From NCBI GenBank assembly GCA_944326735.1, contig CALVFC010000082.1:1-6776 (forward strand): DNA of 6,776 bases, given 5' to 3'. The position numbers and the translations under genes are program-made. The notes under the pieces were generated by a model. That model was not told the origin of the DNA and searched no databases. It was given only the letters and a program-made list of their open reading frames with translations. Source of the DNA: an uncultured Limosilactobacillus sp. (GTDB lineage: Bacteria; Bacillota; Bacilli; Lactobacillales; Lactobacillaceae). Position 1 is the stretch's first letter. Every line of letters begins with the position of its first letter. This document shows, piece after piece, positions 1 to 5,204 of this stretch.

Positions 1-288
1 CAGGTTGTTGATTGGATCAGCAAACAACCATTTGATGTTGGTATGATGGCGGAGGAACGGATCCTTCAACATGCTAGTTTGCCGATGAATGCTATTCAGT
101 TCTCATTAGGGAAAAATGTTCAGGATGCGAGTGCCCGGCTCTTCGACGGTTTACGTCAGTTTGATGACCAACCGAATGTTAAAGCCATTGTCGCTCAGGC
201 ATTTCCTGCCAAGGACCTTGGCCGTGCATATATGAACCGGTTGAATAAATCAGCTGGTGGCGTTCATTTTGGTGCGCAAAGCAAATAA
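1..288 (+). CDS. ywlC: L-threonylcarbamoyladenylate synthase (Sua5/YwlC), C-terminal fragment
   Basis: The reading frame is open from the first base of the window to a TAA at 286-288, so this is the last 95 residues of a gene beginning upstream. The visible part matches the C-terminal Sua5 domain, which follows the YrdC-like catalytic domain in the longer enzymes of this family. The recognisable stretch is LFDGLRQFDD, then IVAQAFPAKDLGRAYMNRL, then a short tail. The family makes threonylcarbamoyl-AMP from threonine, bicarbonate and ATP, the first step of the t6A37 tRNA modification, in the cytoplasm. The catalytic YrdC part lies outside the window, so activity cannot be judged here. In many Firmicutes this gene follows prfA and prmC; I cannot see upstream. 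A terminator follows after about 32 nt, so it appears to be the last gene of its operon. Assignment rests on the Sua5-domain pattern alone. Confidence 0.85.
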   Translation, partial: QVVDWISKQPFDVGMMAEERILQHASLPMNAIQFSLGKNVQDASARLFDGLRQFDDQPNVKAIVAQAFPAKDLGRAYMNRLNKSAGGVHFGAQSK

Positions 289-320
289 TAGAATGGTAAA
301 ATACAATTGAAGATTGTTGT

Positions 321-361
321 AAGCGGTTATTTTCACATTTACGGGGAATAGCCGCTTTTTT
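321..361 (+). terminator. Rho-independent terminator after ywlC
   Basis: AAGCGGTTATT (321-331) pairs with AATAGCCGCTT (347-357) over 11 bp with one T-G wobble, around a 15-nt loop. A run of T residues follows to 361. It separates the ywlC transcript from upp. The left arm overlaps a cre-like string, discussed among the findings. Confidence 0.85.
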
Positions 362-386
362 CACAATGAGGGGATGACGGAAGAAA

Positions 387-498
387 GGATGCGAATAAAT
401 CACCACAAGTTGGGTCGGTGCTTGGTTATGAAGAACGAGCGCGAGTAAGGCGAACAAACTGTTACTAAGCGGGTTGCCGTCTTAACTAAAGCGCATCC
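387..498 (+). other. Intergenic segment that can be folded as a multibranched RNA
   Basis: The gap between the terminator at 361 and the upp promoter at 520 has no supportable gene. It does hold a perfect 7-bp inverted repeat, GGATGCG (387-393) against CGCATCC (492-498). Inside it are smaller hairpins: CACC/GGTG (401-404 with 417-420), a weak stem around 421-439, and a better one at 461-486 (GTT/AAC, AAG/CTT, CGG/CCG around a GTTG loop). I recognise no known riboswitch, T-box or PyrR motif. There is no clear promoter just before it and no T-run after it. It may be chance. Confidence 0.25.
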
Positions 499-519
499 AA
501 TTAATTAGTAAAAACGACC

Positions 520-547
520 TTGTTAGTCCCTTGTAATATGGTAGAAT
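520..547 (+). promoter_or_regulatory. Promoter of upp, extended -10 type
   Basis: The -35 is TTGTTA (520-525), followed by a 16-nt spacer and a -10 TAGAAT (542-547), with the extended TG at 539-540 one base before it. Transcription would start near 554, leaving a leader of about 25 nt that is too short for an attenuator. No PyrR-type motif is present, so upp is not expected to be under the control seen for the permease. Confidence 0.7.
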
Positions 548-577
548 GGATAAGAAATTCAAAGGAGTGTATTTGGC

Positions 578-1213
578 ATGGGTAAATTTGAAGTTATCGA
601 TCATCCACTGATTCAACACAAGTTAACGATGATTCGTGATAAGAATGTTGGTACTAAGTTCTTCCGGGAAACCGTCAAGGAAATTTCAACGTTAATGGCT
701 TATGAAGTCGCACGTGATATGCCATTAAAGGACGTTGAAGTTGAAACGCCAATTGCTAAGACCACGAAGAAGGAGTTGGCAGGTAAGAAGGTTGCCATTA
801 TCCCAATCCTTCGTGCGGGCCTGGGAATGGTCGATGGGATGACTGACCTGATTCCAGCTGCTAAGATTGGTTTTATCGGCATGTACCGTGATGAAGAAAC
901 GTTAAAGCCGCACGAATATTTCGTTAAGTTACCAAATGATATTACAGAACGGCAACTATTCATCGTTGACCCAATGTTGGCTACCGGTGGTTCTGCAATG
1001 ATGGCAATTGAAGCTTTGAAGAAGCGTGGCTGCTCTGAAAAGAACATGAAGTTTGCTTGTCTGGTTGCAGCTCCAGAAGGTGTTAAGGCCGTTCGTGAAG
1101 CCTATCCAGATGTTGACCTCTATGCTGCGGGCTTAGATGACCACTTGAATAAGGATGGTTACATTGTCCCAGGACTCGGTGATGCTGGTGACCGTCTGTT
1201 TGGTACCAAGTAA
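578..1213 (+). CDS. upp: Uracil phosphoribosyltransferase
   Basis: Upp converts uracil and PRPP to UMP and pyrophosphate, the central step of uracil salvage in the cytoplasm. The 211-residue length is close to the family norm of about 209. The PRPP-binding loop [11 protein letters not shown] is at residues 130-140. The conserved [11 protein letters not shown] stretch is at 77-87. The C-terminal uracil-recognition segment [16 protein letters not shown] is at 195-210. The start is fixed by AAAGGAG (561-567) 10 nt before the ATG. The gene has its own promoter and terminator and so is probably monocistronic. In many lactobacilli upp lies beside glyA and ahead of the atp operon; here it sits between ywlC and ptsI. 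No frameshift or missing key residue is seen. It works with the permease at 5205-6503, which would supply the uracil. Confidence 0.98.
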   Translation: MGKFEVIDHPLIQHKLTMIRDKNVGTKFFRETVKEISTLMAYEVARDMPLKDVEVETPIAKTTKKELAGKKVAIIPILRAGLGMVDGMTDLIPAAKIGFIGMYRDEETLKPHEYFVKLPNDITERQLFIVDPMLATGGSAMMAIEALKKRGCSEKNMKFACLVAAPEGVKAVREAYPDVDLYAAGLDDHLNKDGYIVPGLGDAGDRLFGTK

Positions 1214-1236
1214 TTTCATACATCTTAAATATTCTG

Positions 1237-1263
1237 AAGATCGAGGATTCCTCGGTCTTTTTT
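1237..1263 (+). terminator. Rho-independent terminator after upp
   Basis: AAGATCGAGG (1237-1246) pairs with CCTCGGTCTT (1250-1259) over 10 bp with one T-G wobble, around a 3-nt loop. A T-run follows to 1263. It sits 23 nt after the upp stop codon. Confidence 0.9.
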
Positions 1264-1276
1264 ATTTTGGTGAAAC

Positions 1277-1305
1277 TGGTTATCTGGAAGCGGTTCAACT
1301 ATAAT
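1277..1305 (+). promoter_or_regulatory. Promoter of ptsI
   Basis: A perfect -10 TATAAT lies at 1300-1305. The best -35 at 17-nt spacing is the poor match TGGTTA (1277-1282). A weak -35 with a perfect -10 and a cre-like element in the spacer suggests a regulated promoter. The start would fall near 1312, giving a leader of about 37 nt. Confidence 0.6.
1285..1298 (+). promoter_or_regulatory. cre-like site (possible CcpA operator) inside the ptsI promoter
   Basis: TGGAAGCGGTTCAA fits the catabolite-responsive element consensus TGNAANCGNTNNCA at every fixed position except the C near the end, which is A. It fills the spacer just before the TATAAT box, a position where bound CcpA would normally block RNA polymerase. 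Binding is inferred; the sequence shows only the match and its placement. Confidence 0.5.
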
Positions 1306-1348
1306 GAATAGGGTATTATATGAGATTTAAGTGGGAAGGAATTTGATT

Positions 1349-3076
1349 ATGACAAAGCACTTAAAAGGAACTGCGGCAAGTGATGGAATTGGGATTGCCC
1401 CGGTATATTTAATGACCAAGCCCGACTTGAGTTTCGCTAAGCAGCGGATCAGTGATCCTTTAGCTGAAATTAACCGGTTTAAAGATGCCTTAGCGGCTGT
1501 TCAGGATGATTTGAGTCGTTTAAAGGAACAAGCTTCGTCCCGGATGGGTAAAGAAGACTTGGCCATTTTTGACGTGCACATTGAAATCCTGAATGATCCG
1601 GAAATGTTTAACCAAGTGGTTACCCGGGTGCGGAGTCAACGAATTAACGCAGAAACAGCTTTTGAGGAAGTCATTTCCCGGGTAATTAAAGAGTTTACCG
1701 CCATGACTGGTAACAAGTATATGCAGGAACGGGCAACTGATTTTGCTAATATTCGGGACCAAGTACTGGCCAAGCTGGAGGGAAAAGAATTACCAAACCT
1801 GCAAGCTTTAGACCATCCTGTGATTGTAGTTGCCCACATGATTGGCCCATCTGATACTTCTCAGATGAACGCTAAGTATGTTAAGGGAATTATTACTGAA
1901 GTTGGTGGTAAGACCAGCCACGCGGCGATCATGGCGCGCTCATTGCGGATTCCTGCTATTGTGGGCTGCCCGGAAATTACAAAGCGTGTCCACAATGACC
2001 AAGACGTTATTATGGACGGCTTCACTGGTGAAGTCATTGCCAATCCGACCGCTGATGAAGTTGATCATTACCAGGCAATTGCCAACCGTTTTGCTGCTGA
2101 ACGTCTTCAATGGCAACAATTAGTTAATGCACCATCAGTTACCAAGGATGGCCGCCATTTTGTGATCTCGGCCAATATTGGATCATCAAATGATTTGCCA
2201 GCAGTATTACAAAACGGCGCGGATGAAGTGGGCCTCTTCAGAACCGAATTCCTGTACATGAAGAGTGAACACTTGCCGACGGAAGAAGAACAGTTTAACG
2301 CCTACAAGACGGCTGTTATTGGACTAAATGGCAAGACGCTGACGGTGCGGACACTTGATATTGGTGGTGATAAGCCGTTAACATTTATGCCCCTGCCCCA
2401 TGAAATGAACCCATTCTTAGGCTACCGGGCTATTCGGATCTCGCTTAACCGGCCAAAAATGTTTAAGGAACAACTACGCGCATTGATCCGGGCCTCAGCC
2501 TATGGTCCCATTAATATCATGTTCCCGATGATTACCACCTTAGATGAATTGCGTAAGGCTAAGCGGATTTATCATAGTGAGCTGGCACATATCCAGAAGC
2601 AGCACCCCGGACTAGGCAACCAGATTAAGATTGGGATTATGATTGAGGTCCCATTAGCGGCACTGTACGCAGAACGGTTGGCCCAAGAAGTGGACTTCTT
2701 CAGTATCGGCACCAATGACCTTATTCAGTATTGTTTTGCGGCTGACCGGGGGAATACGTCAGTATCTTACCTATATCAGCCATTGAATCCACCATTTCTG
2801 AAGCTGATTCATCACATTATTGTTTCTGGGCACCACCATCAAACGAGTGTGGCAATGTGTGGCGAAATGGCCGGTGATCGTCGCGCGTTACCATTATTGA
2901 TTGGGATGGGGCTCGATGAATACTCAATGAGTGCATCTTCCATTTTACGGACCAGGTCAATGATGAGTAATCTTGACAGTGAAGCTTGTCACCAACTGTA
3001 TGAGCGTGCGGTAACAGAATGTGAAACTGCTCCTGAAGTCGAGCAGTTGGTTGACCACTGGCTTAAGCAGCAATAA
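1349..3076 (+). CDS. ptsI: PTS enzyme I (phosphoenolpyruvate-protein phosphotransferase)
   Basis: Enzyme I takes phosphate from PEP and passes it to HPr, the first step of the sugar phosphotransferase system in the cytoplasm. The 575-residue length is typical. In order it has an N-terminal HPr-interacting domain (about 4-125), the mobile phosphohistidine domain, and a PEP-binding TIM barrel (about 250-540). The active histidine is H191 in GGKTSHAAIMAR. By analogy with E. coli the PEP and metal residues are R298 (GLFRTEF), R334 (TVRTLDIGGDK), E433 (IMIEVP) and D457 (SIGTNDL), with the acid cysteine C504 (AMCGEMAG). All are present. I chose the ATG at 1349 because GGGAAGGA (1333-1340) is 8 nt before it. 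An in-frame GTG at 1331 would overlap that site. The unusual point is context: ptsH, which normally precedes ptsI, is absent, and the gene lies between two terminators. Confidence 0.97.
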   Translation: MTKHLKGTAASDGIGIAPVYLMTKPDLSFAKQRISDPLAEINRFKDALAAVQDDLSRLKEQASSRMGKEDLAIFDVHIEILNDPEMFNQVVTRVRSQRINAETAFEEVISRVIKEFTAMTGNKYMQERATDFANIRDQVLAKLEGKELPNLQALDHPVIVVAHMIGPSDTSQMNAKYVKGIITEVGGKTSHAAIMARSLRIPAIVGCPEITKRVHNDQDVIMDGFTGEVIANPTADEVDHYQAIANRFAAERLQWQQLVNAPSVTKDGRHFVISANIGSSNDLPAVLQNGADEVGLFRTEFLYMKSEHLPTEEEQFNAYKTAVIGLNGKTLTVRTLDIGGDKPLTFMPLPHEMNPFLGYRAIRISLNRPKMFKEQLRALIRASAYGPINIMFPMITTLDELRKAKRIYHSELAHIQKQHPGLGNQIKIGIMIEVPLAALYAERLAQEVDFFSIGTNDLIQYCFAADRGNTSVSYLYQPLNPPFLKLIHHIIVSGHHHQTSVAMCGEMAGDRRALPLLIGMGLDEYSMSASSILRTRSMMSNLDSEACHQLYERAVTECETAPEVEQLVDHWLKQQ

Positions 3077-3081
3077 ATGAA

Positions 3082-3125
3082 GAAGCTTGCAATTTCTTAA
3101 AAATATTGCAAGCTTCCTGTTATTT
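3082..3125 (+). terminator. Rho-independent terminator after ptsI
   Basis: GAAGCTTGCAAT (3082-3093) and ATTGCAAGCTTC (3105-3116) form a perfect 12-bp stem with an 11-nt loop, 5 nt after the ptsI stop codon. The following tract (CTGTTATTTT) is T-rich but interrupted, so termination may be less complete than at the other sites in the window. Confidence 0.8.
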
Positions 3126-3145
3126 TAAATGGTTAATTGTAGAAT
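3117..3145 (+). promoter_or_regulatory. Weak candidate promoter for the yibE-yibF pair
   Basis: TAGAAT (3140-3145), preceded by TTG, is the best -10 in the gap, with a poor -35 CTGTTA (3117-3122) at 17-nt spacing. It overlaps the tail of the ptsI terminator. An alternative -10, TATAAA (3159-3164), would start transcripts almost on the ribosome binding site. Expression may be low or partly from read-through. Confidence 0.35.
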
Positions 3146-3178
3146 GAGAAACAGACTTTATAAAAGAAGGTGCCATGC

Positions 3179-4294
3179 ATGTCCTGGAAATGGACCCGCT
3201 CTAAATGGTGGTTATTAATTATTATTGTGGCTGTGGGGATAATAGCGATGATTTTTACGACGCATAACCAACGCTTTTATCGCCAACCTATTGGTCAAGT
3301 TGTAACGGTGAAAACTGGTCATCCGCACCGCACGACTGACCAGTTTAAAAACGTTGACCACCAAACTAGTCAGCGATTGACAGTTAAAATAATGAACGGT
3401 CGTCATCAAGGGCAGACGGCTAAAGTTAGCAATACTTATAGTGACTCTCATCCAATGGACCAACGCTTTTATCGTGGCAACCAAATCTTCCTGTCGCAAT
3501 TACATGCCAATAAGCAGGGCAAGTTAACTGCTAATGCAAGTGGCTATAAGCGCGATACGGTAATCGTCTTTTTACTATGGTTAGTGGTGCTCCTTTTGCT
3601 AGTTTTAATGGGAACATCAGGGGCATTGGCGCTTATCTCAGTTGTTATTAATGGGGTTCTTTTTATCTTGGCAATTGTGATTGACCTGAATAATCAGGGT
3701 GCCCATGTATTACTGACGTTTGGGAGCCTGGCATTAGCCTTTGCTGCTATTTCATTATTACTAGTGCTCGGACCCAATAAGAAAATGCTGGCCACTTTAC
3801 TGGCAACCATCGTGGGGACAGTTCTCTCCATAATGGTCGGCCTCTTTATTCTCGAACTGACTCACCATCGGGGCGTATATTATGAATCGATGCAGTATGT
3901 GACCCAAGTACCGCGCCCGCTGTTTATTGCGGAAATCCTTCTGGGATCCCTGGGGGCTGTAATGGATGAATCAAGTGATATTATTGCGACCTTGTTTGAA
4001 TTGAAACAGTTGAACCCGCAGATTGGGCGTTGGCAGCTTTTTATGTCCGGACGAAATGTTGGTAAATCAATTATGGGACCGCTGGTTAACGTTTTATTCT
4101 TGATCTTTATGGCGGACACGTTCACGTCCAGCTTGTTATTCCTCAAGAACGGTAACTCATGGGGGTACACTTTTGATATGAACATGAGTCTGGGGATGGT
4201 CCAGAGCTTAATTAGCGGCATTGGGATCGTCATTGTGGTACCCGTTGTTTCTGCACTCGGCGCATTGTTACTGGGAAGGAGGAAAACAGTATGA
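3179..4294 (+). CDS. yibE: YibE/F family membrane protein, YibE-like with extracytoplasmic domain
   Basis: The protein matches the YibE/F family (Pfam PF07907, named after Lactococcus lactis YibE and YibF), integral membrane proteins whose function is not established as far as I know. The 371 residues show one N-terminal membrane helix (about 10-27), then an outside domain of about 100 residues (28-127). A polytopic region follows, with helices near 128-145, 147-168, 175-197, 204-226, 245-262, 300-315 and 340-365. The family signature is LLGSLGAVMDESSDI (about 254-268), followed by SGRNVGKSIMG (290-300). I chose the ATG at 3179 because AAGAAGG (3164-3170) lies 8 nt before it; a GTG at 3170 overlaps that site. 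Its stop codon overlaps the next start (ATGA), so the two are translationally coupled. The outside domain contains QRFYR twice, encoded by an identical 16-nt repeat. Transport is a guess. Confidence 0.85.
   Translation: MSWKWTRSKWWLLIIIVAVGIIAMIFTTHNQRFYRQPIGQVVTVKTGHPHRTTDQFKNVDHQTSQRLTVKIMNGRHQGQTAKVSNTYSDSHPMDQRFYRGNQIFLSQLHANKQGKLTANASGYKRDTVIVFLLWLVVLLLLVLMGTSGALALISVVINGVLFILAIVIDLNNQGAHVLLTFGSLALAFAAISLLLVLGPNKKMLATLLATIVGTVLSIMVGLFILELTHHRGVYYESMQYVTQVPRPLFIAEILLGSLGAVMDESSDIIATLFELKQLNPQIGRWQLFMSGRNVGKSIMGPLVNVLFLIFMADTFTSSLLFLKNGNSWGYTFDMNMSLGMVQSLISGIGIVIVVPVVSALGALLLGRRKTV
3267..3474 (+). repeat. Pair of identical 16-nt direct repeats inside the yibE-like gene
   Basis: ACCAACGCTTTTATCG occurs at 3267-3282 and again at 3459-3474, 192 bp apart. 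This is exactly 64 codons and in the same frame, so both copies encode QRFYR (residues 31-35 and 95-99). The copies bracket most of the extracytoplasmic domain. Recombination between them would remove 64 residues without shifting the frame. Confidence 0.7.
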
Positions 4295-5064
4295 GTTCGA
4301 TTACTGCCTTAGGTTTAACCTTAATGGCTTGTATGGTGGCAGTAGGTGGTAAACAAGGATGGCGCTCATTCCTGAGCCTCCTGCTTAATTTTGGCTTCCT
4401 CTTTTTTGCCATTGTGCTAATTGACTTTCACGTGCCACCAATGTTTGTGACCCTGACCACGAGTATTATTATTTTAGCAATTACCATCTTTATGGGTGAG
4501 GATGATTTACGAACTACTGTGACAGCCTTTTATGCCTCACTAATTGTGATGGTACTCGTGCTGGCCTTAATTCTGATCGTTACTCATCTGGCAATGGCGC
4601 AGGGCTTTGGTCAAGAGGACAGTGATGACCTGGAAGGGATGTCTATTCTGATCGGCATTTCCTATTTGAAAGTTTCAGTCACGGCCACTATTATTTCAAT
4701 TTTGGGTGCCATTGCTGAAGCGGCCATGGCGGTATCAGCGGGCTTGTCTGAAGTGTTGACGAATTATCCGGATGTCGATAACCATCGTTTGATGGCTTCA
4801 GGGATGTCAATTGGTCGCCAGATTATTGGAACGACGTTAAACACCCTGTTTTTCGGTTTCTTTGGTGGCTTCCTCTCCCTTTTTATCTGGTTTTTAGGTC
4901 TTCACTATTCATTTGGAATGATTATGAATAATAAAATCCTGGTGGCGGAAGCAATTGAAGTATTGATTTCCTTCGTTGGGGTTTTGCTGACGGTGCCAAT
5001 CACTGCCTGGGTGATGACCAAGCGGCGAGGAGCAATAGTTGACAATCAGGTAAAACAGAAGTAG
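4291..5064 (+). CDS. yibF: YibE/F family membrane protein, YibF-like
   Basis: This 257-residue polytopic protein belongs to the same YibE/F family as its neighbour but lacks the N-terminal outside domain. Hydrophobic segments lie near 5-19, 27-45, 51-68, 80-102, 128-148, 182-203 and 222-241. The signature region is ILGAIAEAAMAVSAGL (137-152), then SGMSIGRQIIGTTLNTL (170-186). It aligns with GSLGAVMDESSDI and SGRNVGKSIMGPLVNVL of the upstream protein. The start is well supported: AAGGAGG (4276-4282) is 8 nt before the ATG and lies within the end of yibE, and start and stop overlap by 4 nt as ATGA. The pair is therefore probably made in fixed ratio and may form a complex; that is inference. The final codons contain the -35 box of the permease promoter. 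No terminator follows before the PyrR leader. Biochemical function is unknown. Confidence 0.85.
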   Translation: MSSITALGLTLMACMVAVGGKQGWRSFLSLLLNFGFLFFAIVLIDFHVPPMFVTLTTSIIILAITIFMGEDDLRTTVTAFYASLIVMVLVLALILIVTHLAMAQGFGQEDSDDLEGMSILIGISYLKVSVTATIISILGAIAEAAMAVSAGLSEVLTNYPDVDNHRLMASGMSIGRQIIGTTLNTLFFGFFGGFLSLFIWFLGLHYSFGMIMNNKILVAEAIEVLISFVGVLLTVPITAWVMTKRRGAIVDNQVKQK

Positions 5065-5070
5065 TATACT
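5039..5070 (+). promoter_or_regulatory. Promoter of the uracil permease gene, embedded in the end of yibF
   Basis: A consensus -35 TTGACA lies at 5039-5044, inside the last codons of yibF. At 17-nt spacing the -10 is TAGTAT (5062-5067), which includes the yibF stop codon. The better-matching TATACT (5065-5070) would need a 20-nt spacer. Transcription would begin near 5075, just before the PyrR hairpin, which is the right geometry for an attenuated leader. Confidence 0.7.
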
Positions 5071-5085
5071 CATAATTTGAATTAA

Positions 5086-5119
5086 ACCTTTAATGGAGGT
5101 CCAGTGAGGCTTCAAAGGT
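5086..5119 (+). promoter_or_regulatory. PyrR-binding RNA hairpin (anti-antiterminator)
   Basis: GGTCCAGTGAGGCT (5098-5111) matches the PyrR-binding consensus ARUCCNGNGAGGYU at 13 of 14 positions. It sits at the top of a hairpin whose lower stem is ACCTTT (5086-5091) with AAAGGT (5114-5119), with a purine-containing bulge on the left side, as known for PyrR binding loops. In the established Bacillus mechanism, PyrR with UMP stabilises this hairpin and so allows the downstream terminator to form. When uridine nucleotides are low, an antiterminator forms instead. A candidate antiterminator pairs 5108-5117 (GG...TCAAAG) with 5156-5164 (CTTTGG.CC), using the terminator's left arm. Confidence 0.9.
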
Positions 5120-5150
5120 GCGGTCTAATATTTCCATAATAAGAAATAAC

Positions 5151-5190
5151 AGCAACTTTGGTCCACTGGGCGGAGGTTGCTTTATTTTTT
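5151..5190 (+). terminator. Attenuator terminator of the PyrR-controlled leader
   Basis: AGCAACTTTGGTCC (5151-5164) pairs with GGGCGGAGGTTGCT (5168-5181), with one mismatch and three G-T wobbles, around a 3-nt loop, and is followed by TTTATTTTTT. The permease ribosome binding site begins immediately after at 5191. Because no other terminator lies between yibF and this point, it may also end transcripts coming through from yibE-yibF. Confidence 0.88.
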
Positions 5191-5204
5191 AGGAGGGAAG
5201 ATAA

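Noticed and set aside
294..302. Extended -10-like TGGTAAAAT just after the ywlC stop codon
   Set aside because: There is no -35 at usable spacing, and any transcript would end within about 50 nt at the terminator.
374..448. Short frame of 24 codons starting MTEERMRINHHK in the ywlC-upp gap
   Set aside because: No properly spaced ribosome binding site (the GGGG touches the ATG), no visible promoter, it lies just after a terminator, and there is no recognisable product.
179..457. Open frame of 92 codons on the minus strand across the end of ywlC and the gap
   Set aside because: It runs through the ywlC coding end and the terminator hairpin, has no convincing start signals and resembles nothing I know.
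387..577. T-box or PyrR control of upp
   Set aside because: No T-box sequence and no match to the PyrR-binding consensus in the gap. The upp leader downstream of its promoter is only about 25 nt.
700..1047. Open frame of 115 codons on the minus strand inside upp
   Set aside because: It is a shadow of the upp coding sequence with no ribosome binding site or promoter. The other minus-strand frames in the window are of the same kind.
1331..1348. GTG at 1331 as an earlier start of ptsI
   Set aside because: It overlaps the GGGAAGGA ribosome binding site of the ATG at 1349, and enzyme I proteins begin at the later position.
3170..3178. GTG at 3170 as an earlier start of the YibE-like gene
   Set aside because: It overlaps the AAGAAGG site that is spaced 8 nt before the ATG at 3179.
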